From positions 1 through 55,165 of the forward strand of contig JALOPW010000016.1 in the NCBI GenBank assembly GCA_025453675.1: a stretch of 55,165 nucleotides of DNA, in the 5' to 3' direction. This document shows positions 25,791-33,784 of this stretch, piece after piece. Under the pieces are notes generated by a model, which was given only the letters and a program-made list of their open reading frames with translations, ran no database searches and was not told where the DNA came from. Source of the stretch: Methanolinea sp. GTDB lineage: Archaea; Halobacteriota; Methanomicrobia; Methanomicrobiales; Methanospirillaceae. Both the position numbers and the translations under genes were made by a program. How positions within the stretch are numbered: position 1 is the stretch's first letter; each line of letters begins with the position of its first letter.

Positions 25791-26456
25791 GTGAATCCAG
25801 GCGGTCCTCAAGGAGAGCAGAGCTCCCTGACGCATTGTGATGAAAAACCGGCAGACACCACACACCGGCTGTGGATACTGGCGCTGCTTGGGGCGATTTG
25901 CACAGGACTTGAGGTGGGTGTGCACCTCTTCCTGCGGACGGCAATTGGTTACACCCACATCTTTTACGTGCTCCTCGTACTTGCAGCGGTCTGGTATTAC
26001 CAGAAAGCGCTCTGGGTTGCGATTGCACTTGTCGCGGCCACGTTCATGAGCAGCCTCATTGTCGGAGATTTTACCTGGGCCACCCTGCTCAGAGCAGCGA
26101 TGTTCCTGATCATCACCTACATCGTGGCCAGGATCTCGGAAGAGAGGGACCTGGCGAGGGCCGAGATCATGGTCCAGAAGGCGGCTATTGAGGAGAAGCA
26201 CTATGCCCTGGTGGGGTACCTCACGGAAGTGGCCCTTCGTATGAAGAATCCTCTCAGTATCCTCCGGGACAATATGGCTGCACTGCTCCAGCAGCTTCAG
26301 GGTAAGGACCCTGACCTCGATTCTGTGAAGATGGATCTCTCGGTGCAGATCACTCATATAGACCAGATCATGGCCAATTTCAGGGAGTTGAACCAGGCGA
26401 TAGTAGAAGAGCGTGAAGAGATACCTGCGGCTTACCGGGATTTCCTGACCCGGTGA
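25791..26456 (+). CDS. Membrane sensor-like protein with degenerate histidine-kinase dimerisation region
   Basis: Several hydrophobic helices cover about residues 27-105, followed by a coiled linker (ISEERDLARAEIMVQKAAIEEKH) and a HisKA-like four-helix region (ALVGYLTEVALRMKNPLSILRDNM). In a normal kinase an H-E/D-L/F-x-x-P-L motif would occur; here MKNPLSI keeps N-P-L but the His is absent. No ATPase (HATPase_c) domain follows. It may be a kinase-dead signalling partner. GTG at 25791 lies about 25 bp below a TATA-like TTTTTAAT (25759-25768). The next gene starts 13 bp later. Confidence 0.75.
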   Translation: MNPGGPQGEQSSLTHCDEKPADTTHRLWILALLGAICTGLEVGVHLFLRTAIGYTHIFYVLLVLAAVWYYQKALWVAIALVAATFMSSLIVGDFTWATLLRAAMFLIITYIVARISEERDLARAEIMVQKAAIEEKHYALVGYLTEVALRMKNPLSILRDNMAALLQQLQGKDPDLDSVKMDLSVQITHIDQIMANFRELNQAIVEEREEIPAAYRDFLTR

Positions 26457-26469
26457 GAGGAGAGGGAAG

Positions 26470-27060
26470 ATGCAGATTGACTTTTCGAGACTCGGGGAAG
26501 ACCGGCTCTTCCTGGTCCTCTCATCAGCCGAGAAGCTGAAACAGAATAACACCCTTATTATTCGCACCCTGATCGGGCAGGGATACCGGGTGGTGGTGAT
26601 CACTACCAACCACCCCTCAGCGGTGCTGAAGAGGCTTTATGCAGCCGAAGGGATCGATATGGCCCGAATCTCGTTTATCGATGCCATTACCAAATACGCC
26701 ATGGGCAAGGTGCCTCCCGGCCAGGAGGACTGCCGGTTCATCAACAGCCCTTCTAACCTCACTGACCTGGGGATAGCCATTACCGAGGTGTTACACACTC
26801 TTTCCGGGGAGAAGGCCTGCCTTCTCTTTGATTCCATCAGCACCATGCTCATCTATATACCCTCCACCAACATCTCAAAGTTCATCCATTTCATCACGAG
26901 CAAGCTCAGGCTGGTGGACGCATCAGGAATATTCCTGGCGGTGGAGAAGGGCCTTGACCCCCTGCTCCTCACCCAGCTGACCACTTACGTGGATGGTATC
27001 ATCGACATGGACGTCTCTCCAGGCAGCAATGTGGAAGAGCAGGGGCAGCAGTCACTATAG
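26470..27060 (+). CDS. RecA/KaiC-fold-like protein without Walker A (DUF835/DUF7504-like)
   Basis: The 196-residue protein has the strand order of a RecA-type core (LFLVLSSAEKLKQNNTLIIRTLIGQGYRVVVITTN, ISFIDAITK, ACLLFDSISTMLIYIP, GIFLAVEKGLDP), including a Walker-B-like LLFDS. The position of the P-loop holds SSAEKLKQNN, which lacks GxxxxGK[ST], so ATP hydrolysis is unlikely. Similar domains in archaea sit in signalling proteins. GGAGAGGGAAG precedes the ATG. It forms a two-gene unit with the sensor-like protein upstream. Confidence 0.75.
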   Translation: MQIDFSRLGEDRLFLVLSSAEKLKQNNTLIIRTLIGQGYRVVVITTNHPSAVLKRLYAAEGIDMARISFIDAITKYAMGKVPPGQEDCRFINSPSNLTDLGIAITEVLHTLSGEKACLLFDSISTMLIYIPSTNISKFIHFITSKLRLVDASGIFLAVEKGLDPLLLTQLTTYVDGIIDMDVSPGSNVEEQGQQSL

Positions 27061-27064
27061 GGAC

Positions 27065-27556
27065 CTATACCTCATCCCTGATATGGAGCACCTCGTAGCG
27101 CACCAGGCCCCTCTCAACGCATTCCCGGACCTGCTTCTCCCTCATAGAGAGGGCGCCGGTCTTCCCGGTCTTCACCTCGAGGAAGGTGATGCGCTCAAGC
27201 GACCCTGACGAGAGCCCCTCGAAGACCATGAGGTCGACAGGTGTCCCCAGGAACCTGGCATCACGGGGATTATAAGGGAACCCCGGGAAGTAGGGGGTAA
27301 GGTGCTCGGTCACTTTCCCCCTGATCACTGACTCGCTCTTCCCGATGGCATCGCGGCGGATACGTGTCTCTTCCTGGAGCGTCCACTCCCGGTGCAGCAG
27401 GTCGGCCCTTGCCGCCACCTCGTCCTCCATCTTTTGGGACCTCCACTGCTCGAAGAGTGCCGTTGCCCGCCTGTCAAGGGTTGTCCTAAGCTGGAAATAT
27501 TTCCACGCCAGGAAGACTAACCCGATGATCACAATGAGGAGCACCCATTCACTCAT
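27065..27556 (-). CDS. Membrane-anchored Holliday-junction-resolvase-like nuclease domain protein
   Basis: The preferred ATG at 27556 gives an N-terminal transmembrane helix (VLLIVIIGLVFLAWKYF), a charged helical stalk, and a C-terminal domain with GTPVDLMVFEGL...ITFLEVKTGKTGALSMREKQV. The D-x(n)-E-V-K spacing is the PD-(D/E)xK nuclease motif of endonuclease/Holliday resolvase-like archaeal proteins. An anchored nuclease could act on incoming or cell-surface-associated DNA, but this is inference. The frame extends to 27790, without homology and across the HEAT-protein gene. Confidence 0.82.
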   Translation of the reverse strand: MSEWVLLIVIIGLVFLAWKYFQLRTTLDRRATALFEQWRSQKMEDEVAARADLLHREWTLQEETRIRRDAIGKSESVIRGKVTEHLTPYFPGFPYNPRDARFLGTPVDLMVFEGLSSGSLERITFLEVKTGKTGALSMREKQVRECVERGLVRYEVLHIRDEV

Positions 27557-27644
27557 ATCCACAAGAGGGAGGCGGAGCAGAGAAAAAGGCTCCCTGTGCA
27601 GGGTGAAAGAATACCCCGGAGCGATAGGGTGGTAAAAGGAGGTA

Positions 27645-28172
27645 TCAGGACTGCGCATCAAGCGTTGCAAGGGCCTGTGCGGCTGCGTCCCTGACTCTCT
27701 TGTCGGGGTCGTTTTGGGCTGCCCGGAGGGCTTCGCGTACAGATGCATCCCCGAGCCTGCCAAGCGCCCATGCGGCATTCTTACGGACAAGTGCCTGCGG
27801 ATCCTTCAAGAGTTCATGGAGTGCTGGGATCGCCCGCTTATCACCGAGCCGCCCAAGGCCAATGGCTGCGCCTATGCGGAGCCATTTCTCATCGGATTTG
27901 AGGGCTTTGAGGAGTGGTTCAAATGCCCGGCCGTCACCGATCTCTCCGAGTGTTTTCGCCGCAATCCAGGAGACATCCACGAACGGGTCTTCCAGGGCAG
28001 CGATGAGGGGAAGCACGGCGGACGCGTCCCCGACTCGTTCCAGGGCTTCTGCCGCTTTCCACCGGTCATCCAGGTACCTGCTCTGGAGGAGCTCTATCAG
28101 TCCCTTGACGCGCCTCCTCCGGGCATCCTCCTCGGCCTGTATCCTCCTCTCCGGTGGTAATTTCTCGGGCAT
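27645..28172 (-). CDS. HEAT-repeat (PBS-lyase type) protein
   Basis: After a charged N-terminus the protein is about four HEAT repeats of 31 residues: DDRWKAAEALERVGDASAVLPLI, DVSWIAAKTLGEIGDGRAFEPLL, WLRIGAAIGLGRLGDKRAIPALH, LVRKNAAWALGRLGDASVREAL, with a last partial unit. Such domains are protein-binding scaffolds. The ATG at 28172 follows GGTGGGTGG; a GTG at 28181 is possible. It lies upstream of the nuclease-like gene with an 88-bp gap. Confidence 0.9.
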   Translation of the reverse strand: MPEKLPPERRIQAEEDARRRRVKGLIELLQSRYLDDRWKAAEALERVGDASAVLPLIAALEDPFVDVSWIAAKTLGEIGDGRAFEPLLKALKSDEKWLRIGAAIGLGRLGDKRAIPALHELLKDPQALVRKNAAWALGRLGDASVREALRAAQNDPDKRVRDAAAQALATLDAQS

Positions 28173-28408
28173 TCCACCCACCGATAGGCAGCCATTTGAG
28201 ACCGGGAAAGATAAGGGTTGTGTTTGGCGTCTCAGCCCGGAATGAACGTCTTCCCTGGTAAAAATGGCAGGGGGTGAGAGCGATGGATTACCCGATGAAA
28301 GATTAGGCTGCAGATCTCCAGGGGCCAGTGGAGGGGAGAGGAGATGAGGTGGTGCTGGGGATAGTAGAGAGAGAGCGACCCCTGGCTGCCCCCGGTCCTC
28401 AAGGCTTT

Positions 28409-29257
28409 TTACCCGGGGAGGATCTCCAGGCTCACGTCCAGGTTCTTCACGCTGTGGGTGAGTGCCCCGATGCTGATCAGGTCAACCCCTTCGAGTGCGT
28501 AATCCCGAAGGTTCTCCCCGTTGATGCCTCCTGATACCTCAATCAGCAGGCCCTCCCGCAGACCTGTCTGCTGGAGAAATGATACCGTCTCTTTGATCCC
28601 GGATGGAGACATGTTGTCGAGAAGAATGATATCGGCACCGGCACGTGCAGCGCGAAGTGCATCTGCCGGGTTCTGCACCTCCACCTCCACCTTTTTATAC
28701 CTGGTATGTGATCTTGCGGCGTGGATAGCATCTTCCAGGGGGACAAGGGCCAGGTGGTTGTCCTTGATCAACACGCCGTCCGAGAGTGTCATCCGGTGGG
28801 GATCACCCCCGCCAAGGATGACGGCCTTCTTGTCGAGGAGCCGGAGCCCCGGAGCGGTCTTCCGCGTGGATGCGATGCGGCACCCTGGTTGCACCATTTC
28901 AACGATCGCCTGAAGATGGCGTGTCATCGTCGCGATCCCGCTCATCCTCCCAATGATATTGAGCGCAGTCCGCTCGACCAGGAGTACCGCTCTCGCAGGC
29001 CCTTCGATTGTCGCGAGGACAGTTCCCGCGTCCACTGCATCACCGTCCAGGACACAAGGAGACATTCTTGTTCCATGTGCGCGAAAGAGCGTTGCCGCCT
29101 CATCGATCCCGGCGATAACCCCTCCTTCCTGCACTACTATCCTGGCCTGGCATTGCTGGTCGCCGAGGATAGCATCAGAAGTGATGTCACCGGCAGGGGC
29201 ATCCTCCTGTATGAAGGAGAGCAGGGTATCCAGGGGGATCCGTGGGCTTTTTGTCAC
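28409..29257 (-). CDS. nadC: Nicotinate-nucleotide pyrophosphorylase (quinolinate phosphoribosyltransferase)
   Basis: NadC converts quinolinate and PRPP to nicotinate mononucleotide with loss of CO2. The protein shows EDAPAGDITSDAI, ERTALNIIGRMSGIAT, RIASTRKTAPGLRLLDKKAVILGGGDPHRMTLSDGVLIKDNHL and VEVEVQNPADAL, the complete QAPRTase active site. The start is GTG in a GTGA overlap with the nadA stop. It is the last gene of nadX-nadA-nadC. Confidence 0.97.
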   Translation of the reverse strand: MTKSPRIPLDTLLSFIQEDAPAGDITSDAILGDQQCQARIVVQEGGVIAGIDEAATLFRAHGTRMSPCVLDGDAVDAGTVLATIEGPARAVLLVERTALNIIGRMSGIATMTRHLQAIVEMVQPGCRIASTRKTAPGLRLLDKKAVILGGGDPHRMTLSDGVLIKDNHLALVPLEDAIHAARSHTRYKKVEVEVQNPADALRAARAGADIILLDNMSPSGIKETVSFLQQTGLREGLLIEVSGGINGENLRDYALEGVDLISIGALTHSVKNLDVSLEILPG

Positions 29258-30159
29258 CGGCCTATCACCAGCATCCGCTCGATGGCCCCCCTGGCCCTCT
29301 CCATGATATCCGGGGGAATGGTGACTTCATGCTGTTCATGTTCCAGTGCCTCGAGGAGGTTTTCAAGCGTGGTCTTCTTCATGTCCTCGCAGACGGCCTC
29401 TTCTTTTGTATAGAACGTCTGGCCGGGATAGAGGGTTTTTAAACGGTAGCCCATCTCCTTCTCGGTGAGTATGTGCCAGGTTCTTCCGCCCTGCTGCCCT
29501 TGCACCGCCCTGACCATCCCTCCCGTGGAGGCCACAAGATCAGATCCGTGCTGGATCTCGGGGCGGCACTCAGGGTGGCAGAGAATGGTTCCCCCCCTCC
29601 TCCGGGCGTCATCGAGGTCTTCGGTGGTGAAGCATTCGTGGACATAACAGTGACCATTGGGGGGGAGGGCGACGATCTCCTTCTCAGGGACCTGGGACTG
29701 GATATAGGCGGCAAGGTTGGCATCGGGCCCCACGATAACCTCTTTCCCTGAAAGAGAGCGGACCACTTTCACGGCATTCGCGGAGGTGCATATCACATCA
29801 GCAAGGGCTTTGCAGACCGCGGTGCTGTTGATGTAGAGGACCACCGGTGCATCCGGATGTCGTGCCTTTGCGGCAAGGAGCATATCAGGGGTGAGCTGGT
29901 CTGCAAGGGGGCAGGTTGCGTCCCTGACAGGGATGAGGACTTTTTTTCCGGGGTTGAGGATCTTGGCAGTCTCGGCCATGAAGAGGACCCCGCAGAACAC
30001 GATAAGCGGGGATTTTGTCTCCCTGGCCTTCTGTGCCAGCTCAAAACTGTCCCCCACCACGTCGGCAAGATCCTGGATCTCCGGCCTCTGGTAGTTGTGA
30101 GCAAGTATGATGGCGTGCTTCTCCTCTTTCAGCGCGAGAATTCGCCTCATCAGATTCAT
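29254..30159 (-). CDS. nadA: Quinolinate synthase
   Basis: NadA condenses iminoaspartate and DHAP to quinolinate with a [4Fe-4S] cluster. Motifs include AIILAHNYQRPEIQDLADVVGDS, NSTAVCKALADVICTSANAV, a PPNGHCYVHECF segment, CHPECRPEIQHGSDLVASTGGM and a terminal CEDMKKTTLENLLEAL; the conserved cluster cysteines lie in the second, fourth and last of these. It overlaps nadX upstream by 4 bp and nadC downstream by 4 bp. Confidence 0.97.
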   Translation of the reverse strand: MNLMRRILALKEEKHAIILAHNYQRPEIQDLADVVGDSFELAQKARETKSPLIVFCGVLFMAETAKILNPGKKVLIPVRDATCPLADQLTPDMLLAAKARHPDAPVVLYINSTAVCKALADVICTSANAVKVVRSLSGKEVIVGPDANLAAYIQSQVPEKEIVALPPNGHCYVHECFTTEDLDDARRRGGTILCHPECRPEIQHGSDLVASTGGMVRAVQGQQGGRTWHILTEKEMGYRLKTLYPGQTFYTKEEAVCEDMKKTTLENLLEALEHEQHEVTIPPDIMERARGAIERMLVIGR

Positions 30160-30914
30160 GTTCCGACCACTAGGGGCTGCTCGAGGTTCCGGAGCAGGGT
30201 GAGGATGGAGAGGGCGGCGAGGTAACTGGTGGCAGGGTTATCAGGGCTTGGTACGTTGCTCACCCGGATGTAGATCTCCCCGAATTCGCCTTCCGCCTCG
30301 ATCTCATGGATATTTCTCTTCACGTCCGGATCGGCATACAGCTCCACGTCGGCATCCCGGCCGGCGGCAAGGCTCAAGGCCACCGAGACATTCACGTTCT
30401 TCGGGAACTCCTTGATGCACTCGTGGGACTTCCCCTGGAAGACCAGGCGGCGCTCTCCGGTGTGTATACCGAGCGATTCCGGGCTCTTGGTGGTCCTGAG
30501 GAGGAGCCGGTGAACCTTCGAGATCTGGCCCACCTTGAGGTTGTCGAGGCCCACAATCGCGCCACTGGGGATATAGATACGCCTGGCAGCAGCCTCCGCC
30601 ATGTGGATCAGGTCTGTGCGGAAGTCCGGGTCCGCAAGGGCCCCCACAGAGAGGAGTATGAGGTGCTTTTTGTGGGTCAGCACCATCTCCGCATACTGGC
30701 GCACCGCCCGTACCGAGGCGGCCTCCACGACATACTCGAAATCGCCGCTGATGAAGGAGTCAAAATCCTGGTATGCGGTCCCCCCTGCGAGGGTTGCGAG
30801 TTCCTGGGCCTTGGAGAATACCTGGTCATACAGGGCCACAATCTCACAATTTTCCCGGTATTTCGCGATGATATGGCCGATATTTCCACAACCAAGAACC
30901 CCTATCCTGATCAT
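30156..30914 (-). CDS. nadX: L-aspartate dehydrogenase
   Basis: NadX oxidises aspartate to iminoaspartate with NAD(P)+, replacing the FAD enzyme NadB in NAD synthesis. The sequence starts with RIGVLGCGNIGHIIA, and shows VVEAASVRAVRQYAEMVL, LLSVGALADPDF, PSGAIVGLDNLKVGQI and KNVNVSVALSLAAGRD. The 252 residues are normal. It is the first gene of the nad operon, with ATGA overlap to nadA. Confidence 0.96.
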   Translation of the reverse strand: MIRIGVLGCGNIGHIIAKYRENCEIVALYDQVFSKAQELATLAGGTAYQDFDSFISGDFEYVVEAASVRAVRQYAEMVLTHKKHLILLSVGALADPDFRTDLIHMAEAAARRIYIPSGAIVGLDNLKVGQISKVHRLLLRTTKSPESLGIHTGERRLVFQGKSHECIKEFPKNVNVSVALSLAAGRDADVELYADPDVKRNIHEIEAEGEFGEIYIRVSNVPSPDNPATSYLAALSILTLLRNLEQPLVVGT

Positions 30915-31062
30915 TGTACACAGATAGTGAATTTCACCGGTTAAGCATTTTCCTCTTTCTGATGAAGTTCTTATACCGATCGTGGGGATTCCCCGGATCT
31001 TTTTACAACTTCAAACGGGTATCGCAGGCAGAGCATCCCTGCCGGGACGGAGGTGAACCATC

Positions 31063-32349
31063 ATGTACTCAATGGGAGAGAGTATGAGTGAGTATATGGG
31101 GGATAGTGCCAGGGATCAGCCCGCTGAAAAGAGTGCCATCGGCTCAATCAAGGGAAGAAAGGTCTATATCCGCACGTTCGGGTGCACCTATAACTGGGGA
31201 GACAGCCGGAAACTCGGGGAAATCCTGAAACACCAGGGATGCACCCTCGTGAACAGCCCGGACGAGGCAGAGGTCGTCATTGTGAACACCTGCACGGTCG
31301 TCGGCTCCACGGAACGGAAGGTGCTCCGGGAGCTCCGATCGCTTCGGCACCACCCGCTCTATGTGACAGGCTGTATGGCTGTGGTACAGAAGGATGCCAT
31401 ACTCCCTGCCTGTAATCCCGTTCTCATCCATCCGGAAGAGATACAGTCAGCATACAGGGGCCTGGGGAGTATCCCTCCTGATACGTGTGGGATCGTGCAG
31501 GCATGCCATGGGTGCAGGGGATCGTGCTCCTATTGCATCACCCGGCTGGCCCGCGGCCCCCTGATGAGTGCCGGCAGGGAGGAGATCCTCCGGGAGGTTC
31601 GTGCACTGGCTGGATCGGGGGTAGTGGAGATCCAGCTGACCGGCCAGGATGTGAGCGCATGGGGAATGGATGCAGGGTCGGACCTTGGGGCGCTCCTCAG
31701 GGAGATACACCAGGTCCCAGGGCATTTCATGGTCCGGGTGGGCATGATGAACCCTGCTACATTGCATCCTGTCCTGGATTCCGTCGCCGGGGCCTTTTTG
31801 GGGAGCAGGGTGTTCTCTATGCTGCACCTCCCGGTCCAGTCAGGGTCGGATGCGGTCCTCGAGAGGATGAACCGGGGGTATACGACAGATCAGGTCATGT
31901 CCATTGTCCGGAGATTCCGGGAATTGTCTCCGGAGATCTCGCTCCATACCGACATCATCTGCGGCTACCCCGGGGAGACAGAGGAGGATTTCCAGGAGAC
32001 CCTTGCGTTGCTCACCTGCATGCAGCCGGACAAGGTGAATGTCACCCGCTATTCACCAAGGCCCATGACCCCTGCCGGGCGGGAGAAGGACATGCCTGAT
32101 CGCTTCAAGAAGGAGAGATCCAGAATTCTCCGTTTGCACTCGGAGGTGATTGCCAGGGCCAGGAATGCAGCCTGGATCTCAAGGGTCGTTCCTGTCCTGA
32201 TCACCGAGCATCCCCGGCCCGGTTCATCGATGGGCCGCACCCCCCATTACCAGGGAGTCGTGGTCATGGGCGATCTTCCTCCTGGAACCGCCCGGAAGGT
32301 CCGCCTGATTGAGGATCGGACCTACTATTTCGTCGGTGAAGTGGTCTGA
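31063..32349 (+). CDS. tRNA N6-threonylcarbamoyladenosine methylthiotransferase (archaeal MtaB-like)
   Basis: This is a radical-SAM methylthiotransferase that probably converts t6A37 to ms2t6A in tRNA. Three cysteines for one FeS cluster are C41 (FGCTYN), C77 (NTCTVV) and C104 (TGCM); the radical-SAM cluster is C151, C155 and C158 (CRGSCSYC). A TRAM-like end closes the protein. The first ATG (31063) is supported by GGAGGTGA with 6-bp spacing; ATG 31084 also has GGGAGAG. A TATA-like TCTTATACC lies near 30968. Confidence 0.93.
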   Translation: MYSMGESMSEYMGDSARDQPAEKSAIGSIKGRKVYIRTFGCTYNWGDSRKLGEILKHQGCTLVNSPDEAEVVIVNTCTVVGSTERKVLRELRSLRHHPLYVTGCMAVVQKDAILPACNPVLIHPEEIQSAYRGLGSIPPDTCGIVQACHGCRGSCSYCITRLARGPLMSAGREEILREVRALAGSGVVEIQLTGQDVSAWGMDAGSDLGALLREIHQVPGHFMVRVGMMNPATLHPVLDSVAGAFLGSRVFSMLHLPVQSGSDAVLERMNRGYTTDQVMSIVRRFRELSPEISLHTDIICGYPGETEEDFQETLALLTCMQPDKVNVTRYSPRPMTPAGREKDMPDRFKKERSRILRLHSEVIARARNAAWISRVVPVLITEHPRPGSSMGRTPHYQGVVVMGDLPPGTARKVRLIEDRTYYFVGEVV

Positions 32350-32535
32350 TATTTCCGGCTTTTTCTCATCCACACCCGCGATCGTTCCTGCATGCCTCCA
32401 GGTGTATCGCATTATATGGTATATGGGCTGGAAATGGACGAAAAGGAACCATTATTGCGGATGCTGCCCACTCAATCATCTACGCCCCGGAATATCGGGA
32501 AGAATTCAAAAAAAAAGTGTGGAGGAATGCCAGGA

Positions 32536-33063
32536 ATGGATCAGATCGAGAAGGGATACAAGGCACTTTTGAAGAAGATCGACGAACTGGACGCCCGGAG
32601 GGAGACGCTCTCAGAAGAGGTGAAGGCCCGCGAGGCAGAGCTTATGGCCCGGATGGGGGAGATCACCGCACCCCTTGTCAGCAGGATAGGCATGAACATG
32701 CTGAACCGGGGGAAGCAGGACACCAAGGGCGAGATGTATGACACGGTCTATTACCCAAAGAAGATGGTCATCCTTGGAAAGACCGATCCCGTTGAGCATC
32801 GCCCCGACAATATCAGCAAAAAGGCTGATGAACAGTTCTGTGTCCTCTCGGAGGATGGGAATTTCTATGAGCTGATGTTCAGCTCTGATGGGATCATGGT
32901 CGATTCATACTTAAACCCGCTCACCGCCGGGGATGCCCTCCAAATATACGGCCACGAGATCATGGTCATGCTCTACAGGGCCATGCGGGATTATCTCGAG
33001 GGGCAGAAGGAACTTGTAGATGCCCTCGAGAAGACGATAGCCTTTGTGCTGGCGAAGAATTGA
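32536..33063 (+). CDS. Uncharacterised protein with N-terminal coiled coil
   Basis: A strongly charged helix (EKGYKALLKKIDELDARRETLSEEVKAREAELMARM) precedes a mixed domain with MYDTVYYPKKMVILGKTDP, FCVLSEDGNFYELMFSSDGIMVDSY and a last helix of hydrophobic heptads. I do not recognise the family; it is cytoplasmic and of normal codon use. The frame extends to 32392 but that part is low in protein-like character. The ATG at 32536 has GGAGG 10 bp and AGGA 1 bp upstream; ATG 32527 is the alternative. Confidence 0.75.
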   Translation: MDQIEKGYKALLKKIDELDARRETLSEEVKAREAELMARMGEITAPLVSRIGMNMLNRGKQDTKGEMYDTVYYPKKMVILGKTDPVEHRPDNISKKADEQFCVLSEDGNFYELMFSSDGIMVDSYLNPLTAGDALQIYGHEIMVMLYRAMRDYLEGQKELVDALEKTIAFVLAKN

Positions 33064-33079
33064 GGTGGAAGTGGAAGAC

Positions 33080-33538
33080 TCACTTCCACTTGAAAAGCGG
33101 GAACGCGGGTTTTAAGAGATCTTCATCCGGCTTGTCGAATACGGAGATGGTGCGGGTCTTTGAAAAGGCATCTCCCCTCTCGTTCTGGAATTCCACCACG
33201 AATTTGACCCGTTCGATCATCGTATCTGTGGAGAAGGTGGTCTCCGCATCCTCATCGAGGAACGGGATTTTATAGTGGAGATCATGGGGAATGAGGGTGA
33301 TGCGAATGGACACGGCCTTTGCATTCCCCTTGTTCTGCACCCTGATGCCCCGGCCATCCTCTTTTATGTCTACTTCCACATTCGGGGACATGGCGCTGTC
33401 CTGCATGATGAAGAGGGACATCGCAAGTGCGATGACCACCACCACCCCTATCAGCATTGCATAGACGTCCACCAGAAAGAAGAGGGCTCCACAGGCCGCC
33501 AGTCCCAGAACTACCAGAATAATGAGGTTCCTTTCCAT
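33080..33538 (-). CDS. Membrane protein with two transmembrane helices and beta-sandwich domain
   Basis: From the preferred ATG (33538) the protein has two hydrophobic helices (NLIILVVLGLAACGALFFLVDVYAMLIGVVVVIALAM), then a domain of about 100 residues with VEVDIKEDGRGIRVQNKGNAKAVSIRITLIPHD and a VKFVVEFQNERGDAFSKTRTISV end, the pattern of CARDB/Ig-like domains. The function is unknown. Its promoter is probably CTTATTATCG (33563-33571); a longer frame would run across the tRNA-Ile gene. It converges with the gene at 32536. Confidence 0.78.
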   Translation of the reverse strand: MERNLIILVVLGLAACGALFFLVDVYAMLIGVVVVIALAMSLFIMQDSAMSPNVEVDIKEDGRGIRVQNKGNAKAVSIRITLIPHDLHYKIPFLDEDAETTFSTDTMIERVKFVVEFQNERGDAFSKTRTISVFDKPDEDLLKPAFPLFKWK

Positions 33539-33579
33539 GGTATGCACTCTGCTCTGATCGATAATAAGAAGATGGGAAA

Positions 33580-33653
33580 TGGGCCCGATGTGATTCGAAC
33601 ACATGACCTCCCGGTTATCAGCCGGGCGCACCACCGGGCTATGCTACGGGCCC
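33580..33653 (-). tRNA. tRNA-Ile (GAT)
   Basis: A 74-nt cloverleaf with acceptor GGGCCCG/CGGGCCC, discriminator A, anticodon GAT in CTGATAA, and T-loop GTTCGAATC. Upstream on the minus strand CTTATAAAAG (about 33687-33698) is a good TATA box. No intron is seen. Confidence 0.97.
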
Positions 33654-33784
33654 CTGACGTTGCCGTATTAGTTAACCCTTTGAGCCTTTTATAAGTTTTG
33701 AATCTTGGCTCCTCTTCACCCGGGGTCGCTCTATTAAATGTACCAGGGCAGATTATGTGTGAAAGATAATTGTGGGAGAAGACC

